Below, piece after piece: positions 30,771-38,109 of a DNA stretch of 64,000 nt. The stretch is from Ruminococcus_C callidus. GTDB taxonomy: Bacteria > Bacillota > Clostridia > Oscillospirales > Ruminococcaceae. The DNA is taken from the NCBI RefSeq assembly GCF_049562855.1, contig NZ_CP186925.1, positions 2,728,001 through 2,792,000 on the forward strand, read 5' to 3'. The stretch's first letter is position 1; every line of letters begins with the position of its first letter. The translations under genes and the position numbers were made by a program. Below the pieces are notes generated by a model that was not told where the DNA came from, did not search any database, and saw nothing but the letters and a program-made list of their open reading frames with translations.

Positions 30771-32864
30771 TTAAGCACCTCCTCCCACAGGACGGGAATA
30801 GCCGCATCCCGGCTTTTCGCAAACCAGTGTGCCGGACTTGCCGCCCTTCTGGAACAGCGTACAGCCGCACTGGGGACACTTTTCCTCGGTAGGCACATTC
30901 CATGTCATGAAGTTGCAGTCCGGATAGGCGTTGCAGCCGTAAAAGCTTCTGCCACGCTTGGACTTTTTCAGAATGATCTTATTGCCGCACAGCGGGCAGG
31001 AGCCGGCAGTTTCCTGTACGATCTTCTTGGTGTTCTTGCACTCCGGAAAACCAGGGCATGCCAGAAATCTGCCGTAGCGTCCGATCTTGATGACCATGTT
31101 TCTGCCGCACTGATCGCAGACAATGTCTGTTTCCTCGTCCGGCACCTTGACACGTTTGCCCTCCATTTTCTCCTCGGCAGTTTCCAGCGTCTTGGAGAAG
31201 TCGCCGTAGAAATCTTCCAGTGTGTCCACCCAGCTTTTCTTGCCGCGTTCCACATCGTCCAGACTGTTTTCCATATCGGCGGTGAACTTCACGTCCAGAA
31301 TGTTGGGGAAATGTTCTTTCATCAGTTCCGTTGTCACTTCGCCCAGAACGGTCGGCTTCAGCTGTTTGCCCTCTCGCTCCACATACAGATGTGTGGTAAT
31401 GGTGGTAATGGTAGGAGCATATGTACTCGGTCTGCCGATGCCGTTTTCTTCCAGTGCCTTGATGAGCGTTGCTTCGGTATAGCGGGGCGGAGCCTGTGTG
31501 AAATGCTGGTTGCCCTCCAGCGATTTTACCTTGATCTCCATGCCGTTTTCCAGTTCCGGCAGGTTCTTGTTCTCGCTCTTGTCGCCCTTGGCATCGTCAT
31601 ACAGCACCGTGAAGCCGTCGAACTTCACCGTGGAGCCGGTTGCCTTGAACATACAGTTGTCGGCTTCAATATCCACGGAAACCGTATCCAGCAGAGCATC
31701 TGCCATCTGGCTGGCGATAAAGCGTTCCCAGATCAGACGGTACAGCTTATACTGATCCGCAGTCAGGCTGGATTTTACCCGTTCCGGTGTCATGTCCGGC
31801 ATAGACGGACGAATGGCTTCGTGAGCGTCCTGTGCGTTTTTCTTGGACTTATAATTTCGGCGTTCCGGCGGCAGGTACTCTGCACCGTATTTTCCGGTCA
31901 CATAGTCCGCGGCTGCCTGCTGTGCCTCTGCGGAAATCCGCAGACTATCAGTACGCATGTAGGTGATCAGACCCACTGCCCCCAGTCCGTCGATGTCCAC
32001 GCCTTCGTACAGTTCCTGTGCCACTTTCATGGTACGCTTGGACTGAAAGCCCAGCCGGTAGGAAGCGTCCTGCTGGAGGGTAGACGTGATAAACGGCGGT
32101 GCGGGGTGCCGCTTGGTGACACGCTTTTTCACGTTCTGCACAGAATAGCTGGCATTTTGCAGCCGTTCCAGCAAAGCATCTGCGGTGGCTTTGTCCGGAA
32201 TCTCCGTTTTGTCCACCCGCTTACCGTCCACCTTTACCAGCTTGGCGGCAAACACCTTGCGGGACGGCGGGGCGGTAAATTTCGCATCGATCGACCAGTA
32301 TTCCTGCGGAACAAATGCCCGAATCTCATTTTCCCGATCGACTACCAGACGCACGGCAACCGACTGCACACGACCGGCGGACAGTCCGCGGCGGACTTTT
32401 TTCCACAGGAACGGGCTGAGCTTATAACCCACCAGACGGTCCAGAATCCGGCGTGCCTGCTGGGCATTGACCAGATCCAGATCGATCTTGTGGGGATTGC
32501 TCATACCTGCCTGAATGCCGCTGCGGGTGATCTCGTTGAATTCCACCCGATCGTCGGCGTTCATATCCAAATGCAGAAGCTGTGCGATATGCCATGAAAT
32601 GGCTTCTCCCTCTCTATCCGGGTCCGTCGCCAGATAGACATGGTCGCACTTCTTCGCATGTTCTTTCAACTTTTTAATGACATCTTCCTTGCCCTTCATG
32701 TCCGTGTACTGAGGCTGGAAACCATTTTCCACATCGACACCCAGCTTGGACTTGGGCAGATCACGGATATGCCCCATTGAGGCAATGACATCATAGCCTT
32801 TTCCCAAATATTTCTGAATGGTTTTCGCCTTTGCCGGCGATTCCACGATCACTAAATTCGACAT
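30771..32864 (-). CDS. topA: DNA topoisomerase I
   Basis: Type IA topoisomerase, 697 residues. The TOPRIM motif is LVIVESPAKAKTIQKYLG with the DPDREGEAISWH acidic cluster, and the active-site Tyr is in VGLITYMRTDSLRIS. HPAPPFITSTLQQDASYRLG and GRPSTYAPTITTI are typical. Three C-terminal zinc ribbons are intact (CDQCGRNMVIKIGRYGRFLAC; CPLCGNKIILKKSKRGRSFYGC; CPQCGCTLF...CEKPGC). It is downstream of dprA and upstream of trmFO. Confidence 0.97.
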   Translation of the reverse strand: MSNLVIVESPAKAKTIQKYLGKGYDVIASMGHIRDLPKSKLGVDVENGFQPQYTDMKGKEDVIKKLKEHAKKCDHVYLATDPDREGEAISWHIAQLLHLDMNADDRVEFNEITRSGIQAGMSNPHKIDLDLVNAQQARRILDRLVGYKLSPFLWKKVRRGLSAGRVQSVAVRLVVDRENEIRAFVPQEYWSIDAKFTAPPSRKVFAAKLVKVDGKRVDKTEIPDKATADALLERLQNASYSVQNVKKRVTKRHPAPPFITSTLQQDASYRLGFQSKRTMKVAQELYEGVDIDGLGAVGLITYMRTDSLRISAEAQQAAADYVTGKYGAEYLPPERRNYKSKKNAQDAHEAIRPSMPDMTPERVKSSLTADQYKLYRLIWERFIASQMADALLDTVSVDIEADNCMFKATGSTVKFDGFTVLYDDAKGDKSENKNLPELENGMEIKVKSLEGNQHFTQAPPRYTEATLIKALEENGIGRPSTYAPTITTITTHLYVEREGKQLKPTVLGEVTTELMKEHFPNILDVKFTADMENSLDDVERGKKSWVDTLEDFYGDFSKTLETAEEKMEGKRVKVPDEETDIVCDQCGRNMVIKIGRYGRFLACPGFPECKNTKKIVQETAGSCPLCGNKIILKKSKRGRSFYGCNAYPDCNFMTWNVPTEEKCPQCGCTLFQKGGKSGTLVCEKPGCGYSRPVGGGA

Positions 32865-32947
32865 ATTCCTCTCGTTCTCTCTGCTGGCTGTTTCTCACAG
32901 CTGTTTTTTCTCAAGATTTGTCCGTAGCGAACAGACACAGGACAGCC

Positions 32948-34192
32948 TCAACGCATGCACCGGAATTGTTTTCCCGGCAGGCGTTCCAATTTCCCGTACA
33001 GTTCCAGTTCGGTCAGCGTGGTGGTCAGTTCCTCCATAGAAACTTCCAGTTCCGCTGCGATCTGATCCATGTGCATCACGTCCTGCTTTTGCAGCAGGGA
33101 CAGGATCTCTCCTGCCAGCCCTTCCAGTTCTTCCTCCGGCATGGGATCCAGTACCGGATCGGGTTCGGCTTCTGCCGGCGGTTCCGGAACGGAAACCTGT
33201 GGTTTCTTCGCCGGTGTCTTTGGCTTCGCTTCCGCCTCTCCCAGCGTCATCACAGAACTTTCCGATTTGTCCCGATCCTCTCCGTACAGTGCCGCCGCCC
33301 CGATCATATGGGCGTGGCTGGTGTAATACTCATAGACAATGTCCCGACTGTCAAACACGGGAATTGCACCGTCCCGAAGATATTTTATCACACCCATATA
33401 CCGTTTGTCAAATATGTCCGCCGGTGGAATACAGAAAACATCTCTGCCCTGCTCCATGGCGTTCTCCGCCGTAATCAGTGCACCGCTTCGAACCGGTGCC
33501 TGTATCACGAAAGTGCCCATGCTCAAACCGGACAGCACGCGGTTCCGCAGCGGAAAATTTGCCGGTGCCGGAGAAGTTCCCGGCAGAAACTCCGACAAGA
33601 TCAAGCCGTGCTTGGCGATTTCATATTTCAAGTTTACATGGGATTTCGGATACGCCACGTCCAGCCCGCAGCCCATCAGGGCAATGCTGGGCTTGTCCGC
33701 CTCCAGAGCACACAAATTGGCGGTGATGTCAATACCGGCGGCATAGCCCGTCACCGGCACAAAGCCCATCTGCACCAGATCATGACAAATGGTTTTCTCC
33801 ACCCGTAAACTGTACTCCGCCGGATTGCGAGTTCCCACAATAGTCAGCAGCAGGTGATTTTGCAGCAGGGAGCTGTCCCCCTGATAAAACAACAATACCG
33901 GTGGATTCACAATGGACAAAAGCTGTTCGGGATATGCCGCATCTCCATACCAGAGAATGGACAGACGCAGCTTTTCACAGCGTTCCAGCATTTCGTCCAC
34001 TTTATCCTCACCGGTCTGACGAATTCGCCGCAGAGTGTGCTCCGGCAGATGCAGATCGGCATCTGTTTCCGGTTTCCGCAAGATCTCCACGGCTTTCTGC
34101 GGAGAATGATAGCGGTGCAGTGCCTTCCAGATTCGGGGATTTCCTGCACCGAATATCATGACCAGCCACAGCAGACAGCGTATTTCTTCCAT
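32948..34192 (-). CDS. dprA: DNA processing protein DprA
   Basis: Loads RecA on incoming single-stranded DNA in transformation. About 414 residues. An N-terminal helix-hairpin region precedes the Rossmann-type core: LLTIVGTRNPAEYSLRVEKTI, VTGYAAGIDITANLCALEADKPSIALMGCGLDVAYPKSH, SEFLPGTSPAPANFPLRNRVLSGLS. An Ala/Pro/Glu linker leads to a C-terminal winged-helix-like domain (LLQKQDVMHMDQIAAELEVSMEELTTTLTELELYGKLERLPGKQF). ATG 34192 has GGAGGG upstream. DprA plus type IV pilus genes in this window make competence possible, but no ComEA or ComEC is seen. Confidence 0.93.
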   Translation of the reverse strand: MEEIRCLLWLVMIFGAGNPRIWKALHRYHSPQKAVEILRKPETDADLHLPEHTLRRIRQTGEDKVDEMLERCEKLRLSILWYGDAAYPEQLLSIVNPPVLLFYQGDSSLLQNHLLLTIVGTRNPAEYSLRVEKTICHDLVQMGFVPVTGYAAGIDITANLCALEADKPSIALMGCGLDVAYPKSHVNLKYEIAKHGLILSEFLPGTSPAPANFPLRNRVLSGLSMGTFVIQAPVRSGALITAENAMEQGRDVFCIPPADIFDKRYMGVIKYLRDGAIPVFDSRDIVYEYYTSHAHMIGAAALYGEDRDKSESSVMTLGEAEAKPKTPAKKPQVSVPEPPAEAEPDPVLDPMPEEELEGLAGEILSLLQKQDVMHMDQIAAELEVSMEELTTTLTELELYGKLERLPGKQFRCMR

Positions 34193-34193
34193 C

Positions 34194-35015
34194 TCACTGC
34201 CCTCCGTTCTGGTCCTGTGCCGTTCTCTGCACTTCCCACAGAATGATGCCGGCTGCCATAGCAGCATTAAGGGATTCGATCGTCCCGTGCATGGGAATCG
34301 TCACACGGCGATCACAGGCAGCCGCTACCGTTTCCGGCAATCCGTTGCCCTCGTTGCCGATCACGATCGCCGTGCCGCCGGAAAAACGGCATTGCCCCAC
34401 CAGTTCCGCCGCACCGGAAACCACAGCCGCACAGGTTTCCACACCTGCACACCGACAAGCTTCCAGCACAGGGGCAATATCCGGCACGCAACAGAGCGGC
34501 ACACGGAACAACGAGCCCATCGTTGCCCGCACCACTTTCGGACTGTAGATGTCACAGCTGGCACTGTAGATCACGCCGTCCAGCCCCAGTGCGTCCGCCG
34601 TCCGCAGGATCATGCCGGCATTGCCGGGATCCTGTAGCTGATGCAGCACGGCGTAGCTGCCGCCTGCGTGGATCAATGCGGAAAGTGCCGGTGGCTGGGG
34701 CATCTGACAAATGGCATAAACACCCTGTGAATGTTCCGTCTGAGAGAGTTCCGCTGCCAGGCTATCCGAGAGCTGTGCACAACGCACACCGTCCCACGCT
34801 GTCGGCAAGCCCTCTGCCTGCCAGCGTGCCAATCCGTCCTCCGTCCAGAACAGCTGGGTCAGAGCCGCACCATTTTTCACCGCGTCCGACACCAGCCGGA
34901 AGCCCTCCAGCACAAACAGCCCCGCCTTGGTGCGTTCTTTTCGGGAACGTGCCAGTTTTCGATATTGTTTTATGGCGGCATTGTCGTGTGCCGAGATTTT
35001 CAACAGTGTTTCCAT
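34194..35015 (-). CDS. TrmH/SpoU-family RNA 2'-O-methyltransferase
   Basis: 273 residues. An N-terminal substrate-binding domain (KQYRKLARSRKERTKAGLFVLEGFRLVSDAVKNG) precedes the knotted SPOUT domain: LHQLQDPGNAGMILRTADALGLDGVIYS (motif 1), AIVIGNEGNGLPETVAAACDRRVTIPM (motif 2) and IESLNAAMAAGIILWEVQR (motif 3). These are the SAM-binding motifs of SpoU methyltransferases; the target is probably 23S rRNA or tRNA. ATG 35015 has GAGGGGG upstream. The stop abuts the dprA start. Confidence 0.92.
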   Translation of the reverse strand: METLLKISAHDNAAIKQYRKLARSRKERTKAGLFVLEGFRLVSDAVKNGAALTQLFWTEDGLARWQAEGLPTAWDGVRCAQLSDSLAAELSQTEHSQGVYAICQMPQPPALSALIHAGGSYAVLHQLQDPGNAGMILRTADALGLDGVIYSASCDIYSPKVVRATMGSLFRVPLCCVPDIAPVLEACRCAGVETCAAVVSGAAELVGQCRFSGGTAIVIGNEGNGLPETVAAACDRRVTIPMHGTIESLNAAMAAGIILWEVQRTAQDQNGGQ

Positions 35016-35039
35016 GTGCTCTTTCCCCCTCTTTTGCAA

Positions 35040-35083
35040 GAGCCTGTTTCGTATCCGTTTCTGTGCAGATGCGAAACAGGCTC
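35040..35083. repeat. Family C short element (44 bp)
   Basis: Inverted repeat GAGCCTGTTTCGTATC / GATGCGAAACAGGCTC, the ends of the 160-bp element at 4182 without the interior. A degenerate family A remnant (about 35087-35104) abuts it. No clear target duplication. As a strong hairpin between rplT and the methyltransferase it could end transcription. Confidence 0.6.
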
Positions 35084-35163
35084 TATGGCAACGCAGTGTT
35101 TCCCTTATAATACAACAAAACACGCCCCGTATCATTTCCAGAGCGTGTTTCGCATTCAAATCC

Positions 35164-35517
35164 TTACAGAGCAGCCTTAGCCTGTTCTACGATTGCAGTG
35201 AAGCCTGCTGCGTCATGAATTGCGATTTCAGACAGCATCTTGCGGTTCAGGGTGATGCCAGCCTTCTTGCAGCCGTTCATGAACTGGGAGTAGTTGATGC
35301 CGTTCATCTTGCATGCAGCGGAAATACGAGTGATCCACAGCTGACGGAACTCTCTCTTCTTCTGCTTTCTGCCGACGTAAGCATAGTTACCGGACTTCAT
35401 GACAGCCTGTTTTGCCATCTTGAAGTGCTTGCTCTTGCTGCCCCAGTAGCCCTTTGCCAGCTTCAGTGTCTTATTTCTTCTCTTGCGAGTCATCATTGCA
35501 CCTTTAATACGTGCCAT
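35164..35517 (-). CDS. rplT: 50S ribosomal protein L20
   Basis: 117-residue L20: basic N-terminus MARIKGAMMTRKRRNKTLKLAKGYWGSKSKHFKMAKQAV, GRKQKKREFRQLWITRISAACKMNGINYSQFMNGCKKAGITLNRKMLSEIAI and a C-terminal globular domain. L20 assembles the large subunit and in Firmicutes represses its own operon by binding the infC leader (family knowledge). It is the last gene of infC-rpmI-rplT. GGAGG precedes the ATG. Confidence 0.97.
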   Translation of the reverse strand: MARIKGAMMTRKRRNKTLKLAKGYWGSKSKHFKMAKQAVMKSGNYAYVGRKQKKREFRQLWITRISAACKMNGINYSQFMNGCKKAGITLNRKMLSEIAIHDAAGFTAIVEQAKAAL

Positions 35518-35574
35518 AGTTATTTACCTCCGTTATTTCTCAGATTCCAATCAAAGCCCGAATATTCCTGCGGC

Positions 35575-35778
35575 TTAGAGATATGGCATCAGCTTTTTCA
35601 GTGCCGGTGCGTTTGTGCAGTCAGCGATACCAACGGTACGAGCGATTCTCTTTCTCTTGGTATCCTTCTGTGTCAGTCTGTGTCTTTTGTTGGTCTTCTG
35701 ATACTTTACCTTTCCGGAAGCAGTCATCTTAAAACGCTTCTTTGCACCGGAATGAGTCTTGGTCTTGATCTTTGCCAT
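35575..35778 (-). CDS. rpmI: 50S ribosomal protein L35
   Basis: 67 residues, MAKIKTKTHSGAKKRFKMTASGKVKYQKTNKRHRLTQKDTKRKRIART..., the standard L35 length and sequence. ATG 35778 has GGAGGA 7 bases upstream; the longer frame reaching to 35865 overlaps infC and is not used. It lies 16 bases after infC and 57 bases before rplT. Confidence 0.97.
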   Translation of the reverse strand: MAKIKTKTHSGAKKRFKMTASGKVKYQKTNKRHRLTQKDTKRKRIARTVGIADCTNAPALKKLMPYL

Positions 35779-35794
35779 TGTGAATTCCTCCTGT

Positions 35795-36313
35795 TTACTT
35801 CGATGCCTTCGGTGAAATGAACATGACCATGCTGCGGCCTTCCATTTTCGCGGGCTTGTCAACAACGCCGACTTCCTTGCACGCTTCCTGGAAACGCTTC
35901 AGAAGTTCTTCGCCGATCTGCGGGTGTGCAATTGCACGCTTCCGGAAACGGACGGAAACCTTCAACTTGTCGCCACCCTGCAGGAATTTCTTTGCCTGAT
36001 TGACTTTGGTTTCAAAGTCGTGGGTGTCGATGGCAGAAAACATACGGATCTCCTTAATCGAAACGACCTTCTGGTTTTTCCGTGCCTCTTTTTCCCGCTT
36101 CTGCTGTTCAAAGCAGTACTTGCCGTAATCCATGATCCGGCATACCGGCGGTTTTGCACCCGGTGCGATCTTCACCAGATCCAGATCCTTTTCATAGGCG
36201 ATTTTCTGTGCATCTCTCGCAGACATTGTTCCGAGTTTTTCACCGTTCTGGTCGATGACCAGAATTTCTCTGTCCCGAATTTCCTCGTTGATCTGCAGTT
36301 CCTGTTTGCTGAT
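35795..36313 (-). CDS. infC: Translation initiation factor IF-3, with AUC start codon
   Basis: IF-3 of 172 residues. The first ATG in frame (36226) would give only 143 residues and cut into the N-terminal domain. Reading upstream in frame gives SKQELQINEEIRDREILVID then QNGEKLGTMSARDAQKIAYE, the complete IF-3 start. The only position with a ribosome site (GGAGGTG, 7 bases) is ATC at 36313-36311, directly before SKQEL. Rare AUU/AUC/AUA starts are a known infC trait, used for autoregulation by IF-3 start-codon proofreading. The C-terminal domain ends KMEGRSMVMFISPKASK. It is the first gene of infC-rpmI-rplT. Confidence 0.93.
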   Translation of the reverse strand: MSKQELQINEEIRDREILVIDQNGEKLGTMSARDAQKIAYEKDLDLVKIAPGAKPPVCRIMDYGKYCFEQQKREKEARKNQKVVSIKEIRMFSAIDTHDFETKVNQAKKFLQGGDKLKVSVRFRKRAIAHPQIGEELLKRFQEACKEVGVVDKPAKMEGRSMVMFISPKASK

Positions 36314-36496
36314 AAGCCAGCACCTCCAAACATGTTATTTTCAAACAAAAAAAAGCGTCCACTGTTGGGTGAACACTCCTTCTCCATTCGTCAAAAAGCG
36401 TCCCTTTTCCGCAGAAAAAGGTCGTTATACACGAGTATTGACCGTTTCGACTCTACGCCAAACGGTGAGAACGGGAATGCTCTTCTTTGTTTACTT
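36314..36496 (-). promoter_or_regulatory. Long infC leader, probable L20-type autoregulatory leader
   Basis: About 180 bases between the promoter and the infC start. It contains several short complementary GC pieces (two AGCGTCC-type blocks at about 36354 and 36406) that could form alternative pairings, and an intrinsic terminator near its 3' end. Position and organisation match the Firmicute L20 leader; I could not confirm the L20-binding fold by eye. Confidence 0.6.
36354..36377 (-). terminator. Attenuator terminator in the infC leader
   Basis: On the minus strand AGTGTTCAC pairs with GTGGACGCT (9 bp with G-T pairs) around a 6-base loop, followed by a long T-run. It stands upstream of infC, so it should regulate read-through into infC-rpmI-rplT. 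Confidence 0.8.
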
Positions 36497-36501
36497 TTGT
36501 T

Positions 36502-36530
36502 ATTTTATCATACTCCCGTCCTGTTGTCAA
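36502..36530 (-). promoter_or_regulatory. Promoter of infC-rpmI-rplT
   Basis: Minus strand TTGACA (36530-36525), 17-bp spacer, TAAAAT (36507-36502). Confidence 0.85.
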
Positions 36531-36564
36531 GCATCTCTCCGAAAATTTACAGAACATCTATATT

Positions 36565-37167
36565 TCAGAACCACTGTTTCAGCCATTCCACGCATTTCAG
36601 CTTGACTGCATAGCGTTCATGGTGCTGTAGCATGTCCTGTTCCGACTTACCGAATGCCTCCTGTGCAGTTTCTTCGTCCGCCGTGACTTCGCAGGCATTG
36701 GGCACGCAGAGGGACGGATACATTACGCACCACCAGTTCTGTCCTGCGGCTTCGCCGATGGTGATCCGCAGAGCCTCATAGTCTCCTGCCGGCATGGTCC
36801 ATTCCCCATAAGTGCGGTCGTCAAAGGGCATTTCCACCAGCTGTGCCTTGACTGCATAGGAATATCCCTCATCCCACACCAGCTGCTGTGCTGTCTGCTC
36901 CAGCGTTTCCAGATGCTCTGCTACGAGCTGTTCCGCATCGGCAGCATTTTCCGGCTGGGACCGGAACAGGGCTTCTGTCTGTGCAAGCACCTTGTCCCGC
37001 ACCTTGAGTTTCAACGCCTGATCGTCGATGCTGTCCGAGTTCGCCAGAATGTGCAGCCGCAGCACATTCTGTTCCAGCGAGCCGTAACTCTGTGCCGTTC
37101 CCGCCAGTGCCGAACAGCAGACCGTTCCTACCATACCCAAAAGCAATGCCCATTCCCATTTCTGCAT
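36565..37167 (-). CDS. spoIIR: Stage II sporulation protein R (SpoIIR)
   Basis: Secreted signalling protein that triggers SpoIIGA processing of pro-sigma-E across the septum (family knowledge). 200 residues. An N-terminal signal (WEWALLLGMVGTVCCSALAG) is followed by the family core LRLHILANSDSIDDQALKLKVRDKVL, with EGYSYAVKAQLVEMPFDDRTYGEWTMPAGDYEALRITIGEAAGQNWWCVMYPSLC further on. ATG 37167 has GAGGTG upstream; the longer frame is not supported. It stands alone between infC and the zeta-like gene, transcribed away from the latter. Confidence 0.93.
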   Translation of the reverse strand: MQKWEWALLLGMVGTVCCSALAGTAQSYGSLEQNVLRLHILANSDSIDDQALKLKVRDKVLAQTEALFRSQPENAADAEQLVAEHLETLEQTAQQLVWDEGYSYAVKAQLVEMPFDDRTYGEWTMPAGDYEALRITIGEAAGQNWWCVMYPSLCVPNACEVTADEETAQEAFGKSEQDMLQHHERYAVKLKCVEWLKQWF

Positions 37168-37214
37168 CTCACTCACCTCGATGAGAGTATGCACCGGAAT
37201 CTGTTCCGTTATAC

Positions 37215-37243
37215 TTGCAGAGGAAATTTTTTCATGGTATAAT
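37215..37243 (+). promoter_or_regulatory. Promoter of the zeta-like kinase gene
   Basis: TTGCAG (37215-37220), 17-bp spacer, TATAAT (37238-37243). Confidence 0.7.
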
Positions 37244-37246
37244 AAA

Positions 37247-37293
37247 AACAGCACCGCACAAAGACTGCCTGTCGGCTTTATGCAGTGTTGTCC
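37247..37293. repeat. Family A short element, degenerate (47 bp)
   Basis: Arms GCACCGCACAAAG and CTTTATGCAGTGTTG around a GCCTG...CGGC centre. It starts three bases after the -10 box, so it forms the 5' end of the zeta-like transcript as a hairpin. No exact target duplication. Confidence 0.5.
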
Positions 37294-37326
37294 AAAAGAA
37301 ATACCAGTAGCATCGGAGGAATACAC

Positions 37327-37887
37327 ATGAAAGTTTATACCATTATCGGTGGTGTCAACGGCGTAGGAAAAAGCAGTTTTTCCGGTGTCCTGCGGCAGCA
37401 GCGACTGGACTTGGGAAAAATCATTGATCCAGATCATATCGCGGCAAAAGAGCACTGCAACAAACTGGAAGCCGGCAGGATCGCCATTCAGGAAATGGAA
37501 ACCGCAATTCAAAACGGCTGGAACTTCACGCAGGAAACCACGCTTTCCGGCAGACGCACACTACAGACCATTCTTGCAGCTCGACAAAAGGACTATCAGA
37601 TTCGGCTGTATTATATTGGCATCAGTTCCGCCGAAGAAAGCCTATACCGCATTGCCAACCGTGTCCGCAAAGGAGGACACAACATTGCCGAAGCAGATGT
37701 ACGCCGCCGATACGAGAAGCGATTCGCAGACCTCTCCAAAATTCTGCCCTATTGTGACGAAGCCCATTTTTTCGACAACGAAAACGGGTTCACAGAAGCG
37801 GCAATTTATCAGAACGGCTCCCTGATTCCCGTCTGCGAAGTACTGCCCCAATGGCTGCAAACCTTTCGCAGCCTGTTTCTGAAATAG
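37327..37887 (+). CDS. Orphan zeta-toxin-like P-loop kinase
   Basis: 186 residues, soluble. The Walker A is IIGGVNGVGKSSFSG near the N-terminus, followed by IIDPDHIAAKEHCNKLEAGRIAI, the NFTQETTLSGRRTLQTI segment (Thr/Glu-rich as in zeta kinases) and RIANRVRKGGHNIAEADVRRRYEKRFADL, a typical zeta lid with Arg residues. Zeta toxins phosphorylate UDP-N-acetylglucosamine, and non-toxic relatives are also common. No epsilon-type antitoxin gene is visible on either side, so it may be a housekeeping kinase rather than a toxin. ATG 37327 follows GGAGGAATACAC. It has its own promoter. Confidence 0.82.
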   Translation: MKVYTIIGGVNGVGKSSFSGVLRQQRLDLGKIIDPDHIAAKEHCNKLEAGRIAIQEMETAIQNGWNFTQETTLSGRRTLQTILAARQKDYQIRLYYIGISSAEESLYRIANRVRKGGHNIAEADVRRRYEKRFADLSKILPYCDEAHFFDNENGFTEAAIYQNGSLIPVCEVLPQWLQTFRSLFLK

Positions 37888-37919
37888 CCGAATCACAACA
37901 ACCATACATGCAGCCTATT

Positions 37920-38078
37920 GAGGGGAACCCTTTTGAAGAAGGGTTCCCCTCAAACTCCCCTCCGAAAACTTCACTTTATTTTTTCTCATAGGGGCTATAG
38001 CCCCTATGAGAAAAAATGGAATAAAAGTCTTTGAAAAGGGGTCTGGGGAGAAACTTTCCTCAGAAAGTTTCTCCCCAG
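37920..38078. repeat. Three-hairpin intergenic cassette
   Basis: Three near-perfect palindromes in a row: 37920-37951 (arms GAGGGGAACCCTT), 37979-38016 (a perfect 38-bp palindrome centred on GGGGCTATAGCCCC, with T6/A6 ends) and 38043-38078 (arms CTGGGGAGAAACTTT). Located between the convergent zeta-like and hemW genes. The middle one is an ideal bidirectional terminator. Confidence 0.8.
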
Positions 38079-38109
38079 TAAGATTGCATCTATGACTGCG
38101 GTGATTTGG

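Noticed and set aside
29841..32597. A 918-codon open frame opposite trmFO and topA
   Set aside because: Spans two certain genes on the other strand; no ribosome site and no family resemblance.
37327..37887. Toxin-antitoxin module
   Set aside because: No antitoxin-sized gene on either side; only the kinase is supported.
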